Counted from the stretch's first letter, positions 35,008 through 47,334 are shown. The stretch: DNA of 64,000 nucleotides from Magicicada septendecula (GCA_034769895.1 CM068370.1:39506844-39570843); one strand, 5' to 3'. Notes: generated by a model not told the origin, from the sequence alone. Made by a program: numbers and translations.

Positions 35008-36157
35008 GGACTATGACTTTCGTGTGACTTGCTGCGGATGGTGGACGATTCTCTCAGGGACAGAGCCCTGGTTTATGGAATGCAGGAAGACAGTGGCAGA
35101 TGGCTGTCACGGCAGAGGTGGCCCAGTGTTCAGTCCTTGGAACCCATCCTATGACAGCCTGCAGAGGATGGGGATGCAGGAAGAATCGTACATGTTGGTG
35201 AACACCGACGATGTGACGGCGCTCGTCGCTGCGCGTACCACCGACTGGGCCCAGACAAACCTCAACAGGGTGATGCGATTAGTTAACAGTTGGATGGTAT
35301 CGCACGGGCTGACGGCCCTCAGTAACACAGAAGCCGCAGTCTTGACTAAGAAGAGGATAATCCCGGTACGAGTCGGAGACGAAGTGGTCGAGTCAAAGCC
35401 AGCGGTGAAGTACATCAAAGCTCCAAATTGAGCTTTTTTTCCAGAGTAGACGAATGGAGGACAAGCCGGCTCATCATGGCCAACATCGGCAGCCCGAAGT
35501 CAATCAGCTGTCCAGTTAGTCCTATATGGAGCGGAAGTGTAGGCAGACTCCCTGAATCGTAAGACCTACAGGAAAAAAAACTAACCCAGATCGAAAAACC
35601 AAGTGGTCGTAGCGTAGCATCTGTCTACTGCACAGTTTCCGAGCCGGCTGTCTTGGTCGTTGCCGTAGTAATTCCGATCGATCTTATCGCCAAGGAGCGT
35701 AAAATCGTCTTCCTGCGGAAGAACGAGGTGAATCTCTGCACGGTGAGAGGCATGAAGAGCTAGCAGAGAGCTTGGGAGCGAGAAGAGCAAATTCGCTGGA
35801 CGAGAAGGATGATCAACAGGTGCAGCCGTAGGCAAAGAAGAAGCATGGGTGACGACTGTTGTCTTCCCCAGTTTCGGGTCGGAGAAAACACGGGTATTTT
35901 TTATCTTATCTGAAGAATCTTACAAAGACCGAGCCACAAGAGTACCTGTACCGCCCGGAAACTACGGACGATGTCACCTACATCTTCTTCGTCTGCGACA
36001 AAAGGGAGCAACATAGAAGAACGTTGCAAGAGGATATTAGGCAGGAGATCTCCCCGGATAACATCGTCGAAGCGATCCTTCGAGGGTAGGACACCTGGAA
36101 CTGTGTGGCGTGCTTCGCAGAAGAGAGTCTTCGATAACATAATCTTGGGTAACATAA
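35008..36157 (+). pseudogene. R1-like LINE ORF2 relic, 5'-truncated
   Basis: The frame at 35006-35431 reads LQRMGMQEESYMLVNTDDVT, where the usual FADD catalytic box is changed to NTDD, then ARTTDWAQTNLNRVMRLVNS, WMVSHGLTALSNTEAAVLTK and VRVGDEVVESKPAVKYIKAP. The wording is characteristic of R1-clade elements. Further pieces follow in other frames: RLIMANIGSPKS (35470), GYFLSYLKNLTKTEPQEYLY, TYIFFVCDKREQHRRTLQED and VFDNIILGN. The element is cut at 36157 by the Helitron and resumes at 40628. It is non-functional. Confidence 0.8.
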
Positions 36158-36285
36158 TCTAATATATAAAAATGAATATTTGTTTGTTTGTTCGTCTTCT
36201 ATGCGTTCCTATACCATTCATCCGATTGCGATGAAACTTTGGTGAGTTGTTGTGTGCGCGCCCGCGAAGGTTTTGACAAAAAAAA
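36158..36285 (+). repeat. Helitron 5'-terminal block, first copy
   Basis: ATATATAAAAATGAATATTTG, TCTATGCGTTCCTATA, CATTCATCCGAT and GATGAAACTTTGGTGAGTTG recur at 36826-36960 in the same order and orientation. The element therefore has two 5'-terminal blocks. Confidence 0.8.
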
Positions 36286-36825
36286 ATTAATATTTGTTTG
36301 TTTGTTTGTGTGTTTGTTTGTTTGTTTGTTTGTTCGTCTTCTATGCGTTCGTCGACTTTAAGCTATTCTTACACTCAGTGAAACAGGTCGAGTCTTACTT
36401 TGGCCCATCGTAATATTTTAACCATATCGAGAATATCAGTGAGGCATAATTTGTGCCAGATATTAAAAAAGTTTAGTTTTGTCTTTGCGGCCCGCGCCAT
36501 TGACGGCCATTCATTAGTTTAAAGTGTATAAACATTGTGTTTTAAAGTGGTTAAGTGACGTTGTTTGTTTAAAAACTGTTAAAAGGTACGTAATTTATTT
36601 GTACGTAGATTGTAAACTGTGTTCTATTTATTTGATACAGAGGTTTAGCGAAAATCTCAAGTTTTCAACATTTTTATTATTGTTACCAATTAGCAGCAAA
36701 TATATCCTACAGGTAGTAAATTAAATACGGATCCAAAAAGGTATGGTTATTAGGTAGTTACATGAAAAATTTAAGTGTTTTACCTCAGTATAGCGAAAAT
36801 TTGCGAACTTTGCAAATTTTGGCGC

Positions 36826-36960
36826 CAAATATATAAAAATTAATGTTTGTTTGTGTGTTCGTTCGTTCGTCTTCTATGCGTTCCTATAACATTCATCCGA
36901 TTTCGATGAAACTTTGGTGAGTTGTGCGCACGCCCGCGAAGGTTTCTGACAAAAAAAAAC
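36826..36960 (+). repeat. Helitron 5'-terminal block, second copy
   Basis: Same block as 36158-36285, but the first bases are CAAATATATAAAAATT instead of TCTAATATATAAAAAT. It lacks the terminal TC. It may mark an older element end captured inside. Confidence 0.75.
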
Positions 36961-37250
36961 TATATTCTAAATTGATATTGGCAGAATCATCGAGTTCTCG
37001 ATGGAGCCATTATATTAAAAAATATATATATATATTCTAAATTAATTAACAATATTATTGCTTTGCTTGCAGTTGTTGTTGCTTTCTCCGTCAAAATAAT
37101 CATGTCTCCTAAACGCGCATCAATTGATAGATCTACCAGCGGAGCACGAAACAAAAAGCGATTACGAGCATCTCAAACAAGCGAGGAACGACAAGCAAGC
37201 AACGAATCAGATCGTTTACGAGTTGCTCAATCGCGTGCATCAGAATCAGA

Positions 37251-37440
37251 AGAGCAACGAACAGTAAGAGTCGAAGCAGAACGTTTACGAGCTACTCGAT
37301 CGCGTGCATTAGAATCAGAAGAGCAACGAACAGTAAGAGTCGAAGCAGAACGTTTACGAGCTACTCGATCGCGTGCATTGGAATCAGAAGAGCAACGAAC
37401 AGTAAGAGTCGAAGCAGAACGTTTACGAGCTACTCGATCT
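37251..37440 (+). repeat. 69-bp in-frame tandem repeat, about 3 copies
   Basis: EEQRTVRVEAERLRATRSR recurs three times in the N-terminus with almost no nucleotide difference. The 23-residue unit is charged and probably helical. A shorter, diverged unit precedes it. Confidence 0.85.
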
Positions 37441-38281
37441 CGACGAACCGTGCATGTTGACTTGAATCTTGGTGCATTCCAGTACAATGTCAATTACAAT
37501 TACAGTCTGCATCCAAGTGTAGACATCGGCAAAATGGATAAGGTGTGTGGGCATTGCGGTGCACGAAAGTTCAACAATGAAACACCAGGAATGTGCTGCG
37601 CAAATGGCAAAGTTAGACTTCCGACTTTGCATCCACCACCTGAACCTCTGTTGTCATTGCTTTCGGGCAACTCAGCCGATTCGAAGCACTTTTTACAAAA
37701 CATTCGCAAATACAATTCGGCGTTTCAAATGACATCCTTTGGAGCCGATAAAGTATTCCAAGACCAATATATGCCAACTTTCAAAATTCAAGGGCAAATA
37801 TATCATCACGTAGGATCACTTCTACCAGTTCCCGACGCTGAACATAAATTTTTACAAATCTACTTCATGGGCGACGATGATGTGCAAGTTGATCAGCGAT
37901 GCAATGCGATTCCAGGCACCAAACGTCATATTATATCAACTTTGCAAACTTTTTTGCACCAACACAACGCCCTGATAAAATTGTTCAAAACATCAATTGA
38001 TAACTTGCCGGCGGATAATTACGCAATCCATATAAGAGCCGACAAAACACCAATCGGACAGCATGCCAGACGCTACAACGCACCTACCATCAATGAAGTA
38101 GCGATTGTTATAGTTGGAGAAGAACGTGATACGCGTGATATAATTCTTCAGCAACGGAATAACACAATTGTAAGTGTCGCTGAAACACATCGATCTTACG
38201 ATGCGTTGCAGTATCCCATAATTTTTTGGGAGGGGGAGGACGGATATCACTTCAATATTATGCAAACTAATCCAGCTACAG

Positions 38282-38402
38282 GTAATTGTATTTATTCTTA
38301 TTTCCACACATTGTATCATACGAAAAAAAATCACCCTTCATACATTCATAAATCAGATTTACATTTATCTTATCGCTTCTTTCATTTTATTTCTTCTTAC
38401 AG
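38282..38402 (+). other. Putative intron in Helitron ORF
   Basis: ACAG|GTAATTG at 38282 and TTCTTACAG|GTGAAC at 38402 bound 121 bp with a pyrimidine-rich end. Joining across it restores the frame through PATGEQLNKKVSAMN, which matches the expected Helitron wording. Reading through instead gives NCIYSYFHTLYH and a stop. Phase 1. Confidence 0.7.
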
Positions 38403-39568
38403 GTGAACAACTCAATAAAAAAGTATCAGCAATGAATTATTATTCAAACCGCATAATGATACCTGAAAACGGAATAAATTATATTCTGCAATGCCGTCAA
38501 CTGTTTCACCAATACGTGGTACACATGTATGCGAAAATTGAATCTGAACGTCTCCTCTTCATTCGATTAAATCAAAAATCGTTGCGCTCAGAGGAGTACA
38601 TTCATTTACGAGATGCGATTGCGAACGATGGAAACATCAGCGACATTGGCAAAATGGTCATACTTCCAGCAACGTTTACTGGCAGTCCGCGACACATGCA
38701 TGAATACGCACAAGACGCCATGACATATGTGCGTTCATACGGACGTCCCGACTTTTTCATCACATTCACATGCAATCCAGCATGGGACGAGATAAAAGAG
38801 CTTCTATTGCCCGGTCAAGCTCCATCCGATCGACACGATTTGACTGCACGAATTTTCAAGCAAAAACTCACGAAATTGATGGATTTAATTGTGAAGCATC
38901 ACATTTATGGTGAAACTCGATGCTGGGTTTATTCCATTGAATGGCAAAAGACAGACCTTCCTAATGCACACATTCTAATATGTCTCAAAACGAAATACAC
39001 TCAGCTCAAATTGATGATGTCATTTGTGCAGAAATACCAGATCCTGAAGAAGATCGATTGCTGTTCGATATTGTCACCAAAAATATGGTGCGTGGACCAT
39101 GCGGTGCTATGAACCCACAATCACCATGCATGGCAGACAACAAATGCACGAAAAAGTATCCCAGAGAATTCATTCATGAAACTCGCACTGGTGATAACGG
39201 CTATCCTCAATACAGACGCCGTAAACCAGATGATGGAGGTCGCACAGCTACAATCAGAATGAGAAATGCCGATATTGAAATCGACAACAGATGGGTTGTG
39301 CCATATTCGCCTTTGTTATCAAAAACATTTAAAGCGCATATCAACGTGGAATATTGCAATTCCGTCAAATCAATAAAGTACATATGCAAATACGTCAACA
39401 AGGGCAGCGATATGGCAGTATTCAGTGTTGATAATCCCGATGCGCGCACGGATGAAGTTATTCAATTTCAGACAGGTCGATATATCAGCAGCAATGAGGC
39501 TGTGTGGCGCATTTTGAGTTTCCCAATTCACAGTCTGCATCCTAAATGTCATATCCTAGAAGTAATAT

Positions 39569-40490
39569 CCGACAGACTCTACCAGTCATACCAAAATCAA
39601 CACCAGCTGATGAACTCAACGCTTGCCTCAAAGCATCGCATCTTTGGAGACATGTGCAGAAACTCACATTAAAGACCAATATGCGCGTACATCTGCAGCG
39701 CAATGCGTCAACCATATTTTCAAAACAGCTATTGGACATTGGTAATGGAAAAGTACCAGTTGATGCCGACACAAAAAATATTTCATTTCCATTGAACTTT
39801 TGTGTCATTGTTCCATCGATCGAACAATTAATTCAGAAAGTTTTCCCACAAATTGCCACCAATTACAAAAATCACCAATGGCTTTGCGAACGTGCTATTT
39901 TGGCAGCAAAAAACACCGACGTCAATGCAATCAACTACGCAATCCACGAACAAATTGCGGGCGAGTCTGTCACCAACAAATCGATTGACAGCGTCATGAA
40001 TGCGGACGAGATTTTAAATTATCCAATTGAGTTTTTAAATTCGTTGGATCTTTCTGGTGTGCCACCGCACAGATTGTCACTCAAAATCGGCGCACCAATA
40101 ATTCTTTTCCGCAACATTAATCCACCACGATTGTGCAATGGAACTAGGCTCGCTGTCAAAAAACTGATGCCAAACGTCATCAAAGCGACAATTCTGAATG
40201 GCAAGTCAACAGGAGAAGATGTGCTGATTCCACGTATTCCCATCATTCCCACCGACATGCCATTTGATTTCAAACGACTGCAGTTCCCCGTTCGCCTTGC
40301 ATTCTCAATGACCATCAACAAGGCACAAGGTCAATCGCTCCAAGTGTGTGGATTAAATCTAGAAAATCCATGCTTTTCACGTGGTCAATTATATGTTGCA
40401 TGCTCACGAGTGGGACAGCCGAAAAATTTATTTGTTTTTGCAGAAGACGGAAAGACCAAAAATATTGTATATCCCAAAGCACTTGAATAA
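39569..40490 (+). pseudogene. Pif1-family helicase C-terminal part of Helitron
   Basis: The helicase half of RepHel. The frame opens at the equivalent of motif III (IRQTLPVIPKSTPADELNAC) and runs 300 codons without a stop through TNMRVHLQ, FLNSLDLSGVPPHRLSLKIG, PPRLCNGTRLAVKKLM and FPVRLAFSMTINKAQGQSLQ (motif V), then RGQLYVACSRVGQP (motif VI). It ends at TKNIVYPKALE. The Walker A and B motifs and everything between Rep and motif III are missing, so no ATPase activity is possible. The intact remainder suggests the deletion is not ancient. Confidence 0.85.
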
Positions 40491-40627
40491 ACTTTTTCAA
40501 ATTTAATTTAATGCACAAAAAATCATTGTCTTTCATTTATTTTGTACATGTAAATGTGTCTGTTTTGTATATATGTACCTACTTAGAAAGAAAAAGAGGC
40601 ATTGCAACGCATGCCGGGCACAGCTAG

Positions 40628-40872
40628 TATAGAATAAGAATAATAAAGCCAGATATGAGCTCTAGAGCTGACTAGGGCTGATGAACAATAGGCCTAGCCC
40701 GAAGTAATGTGTCAGACAGTTCCAGATTAGTATCCTAGAAAAGGAAAGGGAGGTGAGTTTTTAGTGGGTCGGGTATAATACCGAAACCCACAGACCCCGG
40801 AAGTGGGCACCCTTCTGGACATTTGTTCAGCAAATTTTTCCGCCTACCCTCGTAAAAAAGTAATAATAATAA

Positions 40873-40903
<31 letters not shown>

Positions 40904-40930
40904 AATAATAATTATTATTATTATTATTAC
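40628..40930 (+). mobile_element. 3' end of the R1-like LINE, with (AAT)n tail
   Basis: TTTAGTGGGTCGGG, ACCGAAACCCACAGACCCCG, GGACATTTGTTCAGC and TTCCGCCTACCCTCGTAAAA (40758-40858) are the familiar R1-type 3' UTR wording. A TAA/AAT repeat follows to about 40930. It continues the copy broken at 36157. The AAT/ATT tract resembles the one at 34979-35005 before the LINE fragment. Confidence 0.7.
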
Positions 40931-41314
40931 TAACATACGTTCTTTCTGAAACTTAAGTACAATTCCGTTTGATGGTATGAGCAGCATAATAAACTAAAAG
41001 AAGATTTATTGTAATGTGTTTGAATAAATTTGTCTTAATGTCTAAGTGACTGGAATTTCAAGTACTCAAAAAGTTTTCAAGTATTCCATTTCGAGCGTCT
41101 GGATTTTTAACTATGCATACGTTTTTGTGTCTGTCTGTATAATCAGTACGTATACTAAATTTAGAATAATAAAGATCTTAATTTGCAGGCTATTATGCCC
41201 CTTCCTGAAATAGCATTTGGAGAAATTAATTTGTCCTTCAGTTATTAACGTTCGGTTTGGCTAATTATTTTAATCGTGCATTTTGATTTCTACTATGTAT
41301 GGACAGTAGGTATG

Positions 41315-41317
<3 letters not shown>

Positions 41318-41401
<84 letters not shown>
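41318..41401. repeat. (TG)n microsatellite
   Basis: About 42 uninterrupted units. Confidence 0.95.
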
Positions 41402-41402
<1 letters not shown>

Positions 41403-41661
41403 CACATAAGTGACCCAAACAAACCTGATAAATTTATAATCTTGAGGATTTCCATTACGGTAATATCAAACGACTACAAAGACAAGTCATCGATAACTAT
41501 GCACTTTTTGTATCTGAACTTTATTCTATTGGTTTTGTAGTATGAAGGGACTGTATTGGAATGTGTATTAGATTTTATCCACAGTCATCTTCACGGTACG
41601 AATGTCACTACAAAGACCTATATCCAATGTTAAAATACTTTTGTATCCTATACGTCAACTC

Positions 41662-41866
<205 letters not shown>

Positions 41867-42129
41867 CTAATGCAACTTTATTTTCAACATGCTCCATTAC
41901 AATATAATGTAATACTACATGTTATGTTATTCTTATTAATTATTAACAAATATTAATTAATAAAAATTCAGTTATAAAACACAATACATACATAGGCCTA
42001 TAGCTAATAGTAATAACAATAATAACGCAACAATGAATAACTACGGTAAAACTAAACACAATTCGTGACCAAAACAGCCAAAAATAACAACAATACTATA
42101 ACAATGTAAATCACAAAAGATCAAAATTT

Positions 42130-43097
<968 letters not shown>

Positions 43098-43206
43098 TGC
43101 ATATGCAGCAAGTCACATTTTGTTTTATACGTGTTGACCTGTATACAACTTTGTACATAATTCCGACCTATTGTACTGTTGTATGTAGTTCAACTGCAAA
43201 TGTAAT

Positions 43207-43568
43207 CTTCTTCTGATAGTTGCTATCCGTTTCGGATGTTGGATATCATACAGGCTATTTTAATTTCCTGCACTGCTGTAAGGAATAAGTCAGCTGTATT
43301 CATGCCAAACCAGGTCCTTAAATTTCTCAGCCCAACTCACATTCTCGGTCTCCCAACTCCTCTCTTTCCAAGTACTTTCCCCTTTAGTATGGACTGCAAT
43401 AAGTAAAATCTGTGTTCATTTCTCGTGAGATGTCCCAGATACTGAAGCTTTCTTATCTTTCTAAGAACTTCAACATTAGTTATGTGTGCTGTCTATGAAA
43501 TGCTCAGTATTGTACGGTAGAGCCACATTTCGAAAGATTCCAATTTCTTAGTTGTGGCTTCAGTCAAA
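43207..43568 (-). mobile_element. LINE 3' end, copy of the 13.6-kb family
   Basis: Minus strand: KKLESFEMWLYRTILSIS, then TNVEVLRKIRKLQYLGHLTR, FYLLQSILKGKVLGKRG and LRNLRTWFGMNTADLF, ending with a short GAAGAA tail. One stop is present (SIS*TAH). It abuts the dispersed repeat copy 2. Confidence 0.75.
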
Positions 43569-43735
43569 GTAAAAGCGGTAGGGCACCTCATTGTCCTGGA
43601 GTTGAGAAATCGACCCCGAAGGCGGATGCACTAGTTACTAGTCAACGACAAGGCAACGAGAAACCACTACATTAAAGATCGTTTAGATACCTCTAGTAAT
43701 ATCATCATGGCTATGTTCAAATGTAATCTACTCAT
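43569..43735 (+). repeat. Dispersed repeat, copy 2 (SINE-like)
   Basis: Inverse copy of 13857-14035, lying against the same LINE family. GCGGTAGGGCACCTCATTGT at the start resembles a tRNA D-arm. Confidence 0.5.
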
Positions 43736-43748
43736 TGTTATTTAATGC

Positions 43749-44523
43749 CTTCACCCAGAGGCGTAGCTGGGGGGGCGGTGGGGGCGGTCCGCCCCGGGTG
43801 TCACCCGTTTGGGGGTGACACCCACCTGCGATTTAAAAAATTAAAAATTTACAAGAACTTCAAAAAAATATGAAAAAACCGTGCGCGTGCTTGTACATAT
43901 TGCGAAGTTTTTTCATATGAATTTCGAAAATTCGGACGGTGCGGCGCGGACAGATGTGCGTTCACATTTACGTTTACCTTTACCTAGAGTATGTTGGCTA
44001 CACGGAGAGAAATTTGGTGCTGTAGCAGCTAGACAACTAACGTGCTGATGTCGTAGAGTAACCTTGGGCGGACACCTTGCTACACTGAGAGAATTGTTGA
44101 ACCAACATAGTTCCAAAGAAGGACGTTAGATGTCGACCTGCTACAGCACCAACTTTCTGTCCGTGTACACTGCACTGTGTGCGCACTCAAAACAAAGAGA
44201 GCAGCACTCGACTCGAGGAATTCCCTAAAAATATCGTAATTCGTACTTGCTGTATGTCGCGTCGGTTTTGTTCAGTTTCCTTTATTCTTTTGTTACCGGT
44301 ATGTGTTGTGAAAGTGTGAAAGTACATTAAAATTAAAATACATATATTAATAAAATAAAATAAAATAAATACTTAATAATAATAGAATTTAATAGGAGTG
44401 AGAGAAAGACACGCGCGAGTTTTCCCGGTCCAGAAATAGGCGCGAGTTCTCGCGGGTTAATGGGGTGACACCATCTATATCCGCCCGGGGTGCCACCCTT
44501 GCTAGCTACGCCACTGCTTCACC
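43749..44523. mobile_element. hAT-like element G
   Basis: Ends CAGAGGCGTAGCT (43756) and, inverted, CAGTGGCGTAGCTAGC (ending 44516), with GC-rich subterminal stretches containing inverted GTGTCACCC/GGGTGACAC words. The 7-bp direct repeats CTTCACC (43749-43755 and 44517-44523) fit a hAT-type duplication. There is no coding frame. The interior differs from copies A-F. Confidence 0.7.
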
Positions 44524-44524
44524 A

Positions 44525-45120
44525 ATTCAAAGCTGGTACATCTTACACCTGACGACGTATAGAGTTCACATGAAGATTTCATTCACTGATTTTCTCACGA
44601 AGGAATATACGAACGTACATATATTTACATATATAACTAGCAGCCAGTTATGTTAAGGATAGCGCTCGGGTTTTACACGGTGAGTTGGTCGGCTCGGCAA
44701 GGTAGTGGAGGGAGGGTGGTCAGCGATACGTTGTGGCGGCCAGAGGAGGGATGGAGAAGTGTAGGTGTTGATGAAAAGGAAATGTAACCAGTAAGGCGTA
44801 CTTCCGGTGCCTTCTGTGGTAACATCCATTCCTTGGGAGCGGGGGGAACACTGGCCGGGGTCACTCGTTTGGAACAGGACAGCGTAACACACTCACGAGA
44901 CAAACAGCCCGTTCCCAGCTGGACTGCACTGCCTAATTAACGTATTAAATACTTTGGAATTACTTTATTATAAACAATATCTCGAACCTTACTGTGAAAA
45001 TTAACAGCAGTTTGCTTTACACTTTAATAAATAATTTGTTTCGATATTTTAGGGAATAACACTTCATTGTTACACGAGTTTTGTATACTAATTCCTTTTT
45101 TATTTGTAACATTAAAACTG
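44525..45120. other. Unassigned stretch
   Basis: A GC-richer part (44660-44935) with no recognised homology. Nothing else. Confidence 0.4.
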
Positions 45121-45816
45121 GGCATAAGCAGTTCCGGATTTACCACTAGGCCGACTAGGCCGCGGCCTAGGGTCGCGGGCTCAGAGGGGGCCGCAAGCCA
45201 CAGAAATTTTTTTTAACAGAAGTATTTTTATAAAAGTAGGAGGCACTTTGATTTATTTAAATATGATTTTTGAAATTAAATGATAAGTTTTTGTTAATAA
45301 TAAAAATGGAAGACAGTTCTTATTTAAATACATAAATTTTCCCACAACATTTTTAGTGTACGCTTTCTCCGACATTAATTCCATTAAGCTACATAGTCAC
45401 TGAATGTTAGTTTACCATTAGCTTGTTGTATCTTTAGTTAAAGAATAAAAAAAAATCTAGACCTACTTTTTTGATTTTATAAAAATTATAAGAAAAAATT
45501 AATGTGTTATACCTAGACAATAAAAAATGATGTTTTATGTTAAATTTCTGAATAATCTTAATTAAGTTACTCTACTTAAAAAATAAATTAATTTGCTCAA
45601 TTCTTTTGCATAGTTCTTAATATTTTGAAAAAGTTTGCTAAATGAAAGCACGCTTTTTTTATAGTAGCTACTGGTTTTAAATTTGATAGTATTCATCTGA
45701 CATCATATTACCTCTGCAGTACATATATTACTTCAAAGTCAAAGCCCGGGGGGGGGGGGCGCTCAGAAAACTTGGCCTAGGGCTTCAAAAATATTAAATC
45801 CGGCACTGGGCATAAG
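45121..45816. mobile_element. hAT-like element H with perfect 8-bp TSD
   Basis: GGCATAAG occurs at 45121-45128 and 45809-45816. The 680-bp element starts CAGTTCCGGATTTA and ends TAAATCCGGCACTG. Subterminal GGCCTAGGG words are also inverted. There is no transposase and the interior is AT-rich. The perfect target duplication makes it one of the youngest DNA elements here. Confidence 0.85.
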
Positions 45817-46067
45817 AGTTATTTCTAATACTAATATTAAAAATCTACAAAATGTAAGCTTTATGTCTAAATTTTCCGTTGTCTTGAAATGCCATTAGAC
45901 TATCAATACGCTCGCTTTTCCACCGAGCCATGAACGTTTTCGTACTTTTCAATCTCCTTTTTGTTATCAACATCGTCAAGTTAAACCGCCACATCTCTGA
46001 CATGTTTGGTGGAATCCTGCTTCGTGTTTATCAACAAAACGTTTGATCGCCGTTGCGATCTCATCGA

Positions 46068-46240
46068 TACCAGGGCAGTGGCGTGTCTAGAATTTGGTCT
46101 CGGGGGGGGGGGGGGGGGGAGTCCGGTCGAGTCGGTTTCATACAAAAAAAAGAAATAAGTTAAGACTAATCAATATTACTATCTTTAAGTGGTTAAGACT
46201 TCCGATAACATCCAGAAATCAATCCCATTAAAGAGAACAG
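46068..46240 (+). mobile_element. hAT-like MITE, truncated copy C
   Basis: Starts CAGTGGCGTGTCTAG at 46076 with a G-run and continues as in copy D to about 46240, then diverges. The other end is missing. Confidence 0.65.
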
Positions 46241-47334
46241 GCGGATGGAGGACAGTTTGTTGCGGTGTGCATCAGCAAAAGAAAATTAGGATGAGGGTTC
46301 CCGTTCAAGTCGGGTAACGCTGAGCTTTAAGTTTTGTGGTTGCTCCGCTGCGAATCTCCGTGTACGAGACGACATCCCGTGCTCCTCTCGATTTGATCCA
46401 CTGAAGCTTAGAGCTCGCTGGCGTGAGCGGCAGCCATCGGCTACTTGCGGTGAGGTGCTGAAACCTAGACATAATCTTGCGGAAGCCCAAGCCAGGACAA
46501 CAGGTCGGTTGATACGGCTCACCAAAGCCAAGCCTGGACAACAGTTGATACGACTTCACCAAATTGTGTGTAGCAAATGTTTGGTTGTGGCTGCATCTCT
46601 GGGCACTTCTTAATGGTTGCAACCTCGCGGAAGTCGCAATCTTAGATAACAGCTCAACCAAGGCGGCCTGGCAGTTTTCGATTCTGAACTTGAAGCAACA
46701 GAGTCCTGTGTTCGAACCCATCTCTATTTATACAATAATCCCCGTCCACAACTCTTACAAACAAGCCCATGAAATTCAACACACTAGTTCCTACTACAAC
46801 AGCCGATAAATTTATCGATGTAGGAACATCGTATCGTAAAATCGATATAGGAACACGTAGGCCTACCACATCGATACAGTACCGTTACAGAAGGAGGTAT
46901 GAGTACGTTACAATACTCCGTAATTATATTCACAAATTGTAACTATCTTACAAATTTGAAAATAAAAGAAAGTGTAGTTCCTTTATATACTGGAATGCCG
47001 TGTACGTATTCGTAATGCGAAAAGCCATGATGCACTGAGCACACTGTTCGAAAGAAGCTGGTAATATTCTATTGTTATTTGAATTGTGGTTTTATATATT
47101 ATATCAAAGTTAGTACTTGACCTACAGCTATTCTCAGCTGAAACGCGTGAAATGCGTACGGAATTAACAGGGAGTAATGACTTGTGTATAGGCCTAGTTC
47201 GGAACGATTTTGATGAACCGCTGAATAAGTGGACGACTTAAACCTATATCACGTCCTTGTTTGCTTCGCATAAAAATAGAAAGTAAACTAAATGTAACGA
47301 TAATTTTACACATTGTTAATTAAAAAACAAAAAT
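46241..47334. other. Unassigned stretch
   Basis: 46286-46721 has an open minus frame of 138 codons without recognisable motifs. A partly repeated segment lies at 46487-46555 (CCAAGCC.GGACAACAG twice). No gene can be supported. Confidence 0.35.

Larger units (their letters stand above)
37102..39568 (+). pseudogene. Helitron Rep (HUH nickase) region, decayed
   Basis: The Rep part of a RepHel protein, which nicks and joins single-stranded DNA during rolling-circle transposition. ATG 37102 (MSPKRASIDRS) starts a basic, repeat-rich N-terminus, then CGHCGARKFNNETPGMCCA and the Helitron N-terminal domain up to 38281. After a putative intron (38282-38402) the frame resumes with GEQLNKKVSAMNYYSNRIMI and VVHMYAKIESERLLFIRLNQ, then GRPDFFITFTCNPAW (Rep motif 1). 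The HUH box reads DLPNAHIL, so the first His is Asn. A frameshift near 38990 leads to PCGAMNPQSPCMADNKCTKK and VKSIKYICKYVNKGSDMAVF (the two-Tyr motif present). It ends where a deletion joins FPIH to helicase sequence near 39569. It cannot be active. Confidence 0.85.
36158..40627 (+). mobile_element. Helitron inserted in the R1-like LINE
   Basis: The left end TCTAATATATAAAAATGAAT begins at 36158 after an A. The right end ...GGGCACAGCTAG finishes at 40627 before a T, so insertion was between A and T without duplication, as expected for Helitrons. A short hairpin (TGCC/GGCA, near 40612-40620) sits a few bases before CTAG. Coding remnants of the Rep/helicase protein span 37102-40490. The host sequence on both sides is one R1-like LINE. 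Confidence 0.85.

Noticed and set aside
46286-46721. 138-codon minus-strand frame as a host gene
   Set aside because: No recognisable motif, no splice or start context, and overlapping open frames on both strands.
47130-47165. GCUGAAACGCGU after an AGCU/AGCU hairpin
   Set aside because: GAAAC and a palindrome are present, but CUGANGA is not and the H17 position is G, which is not cleavable in hammerheads.
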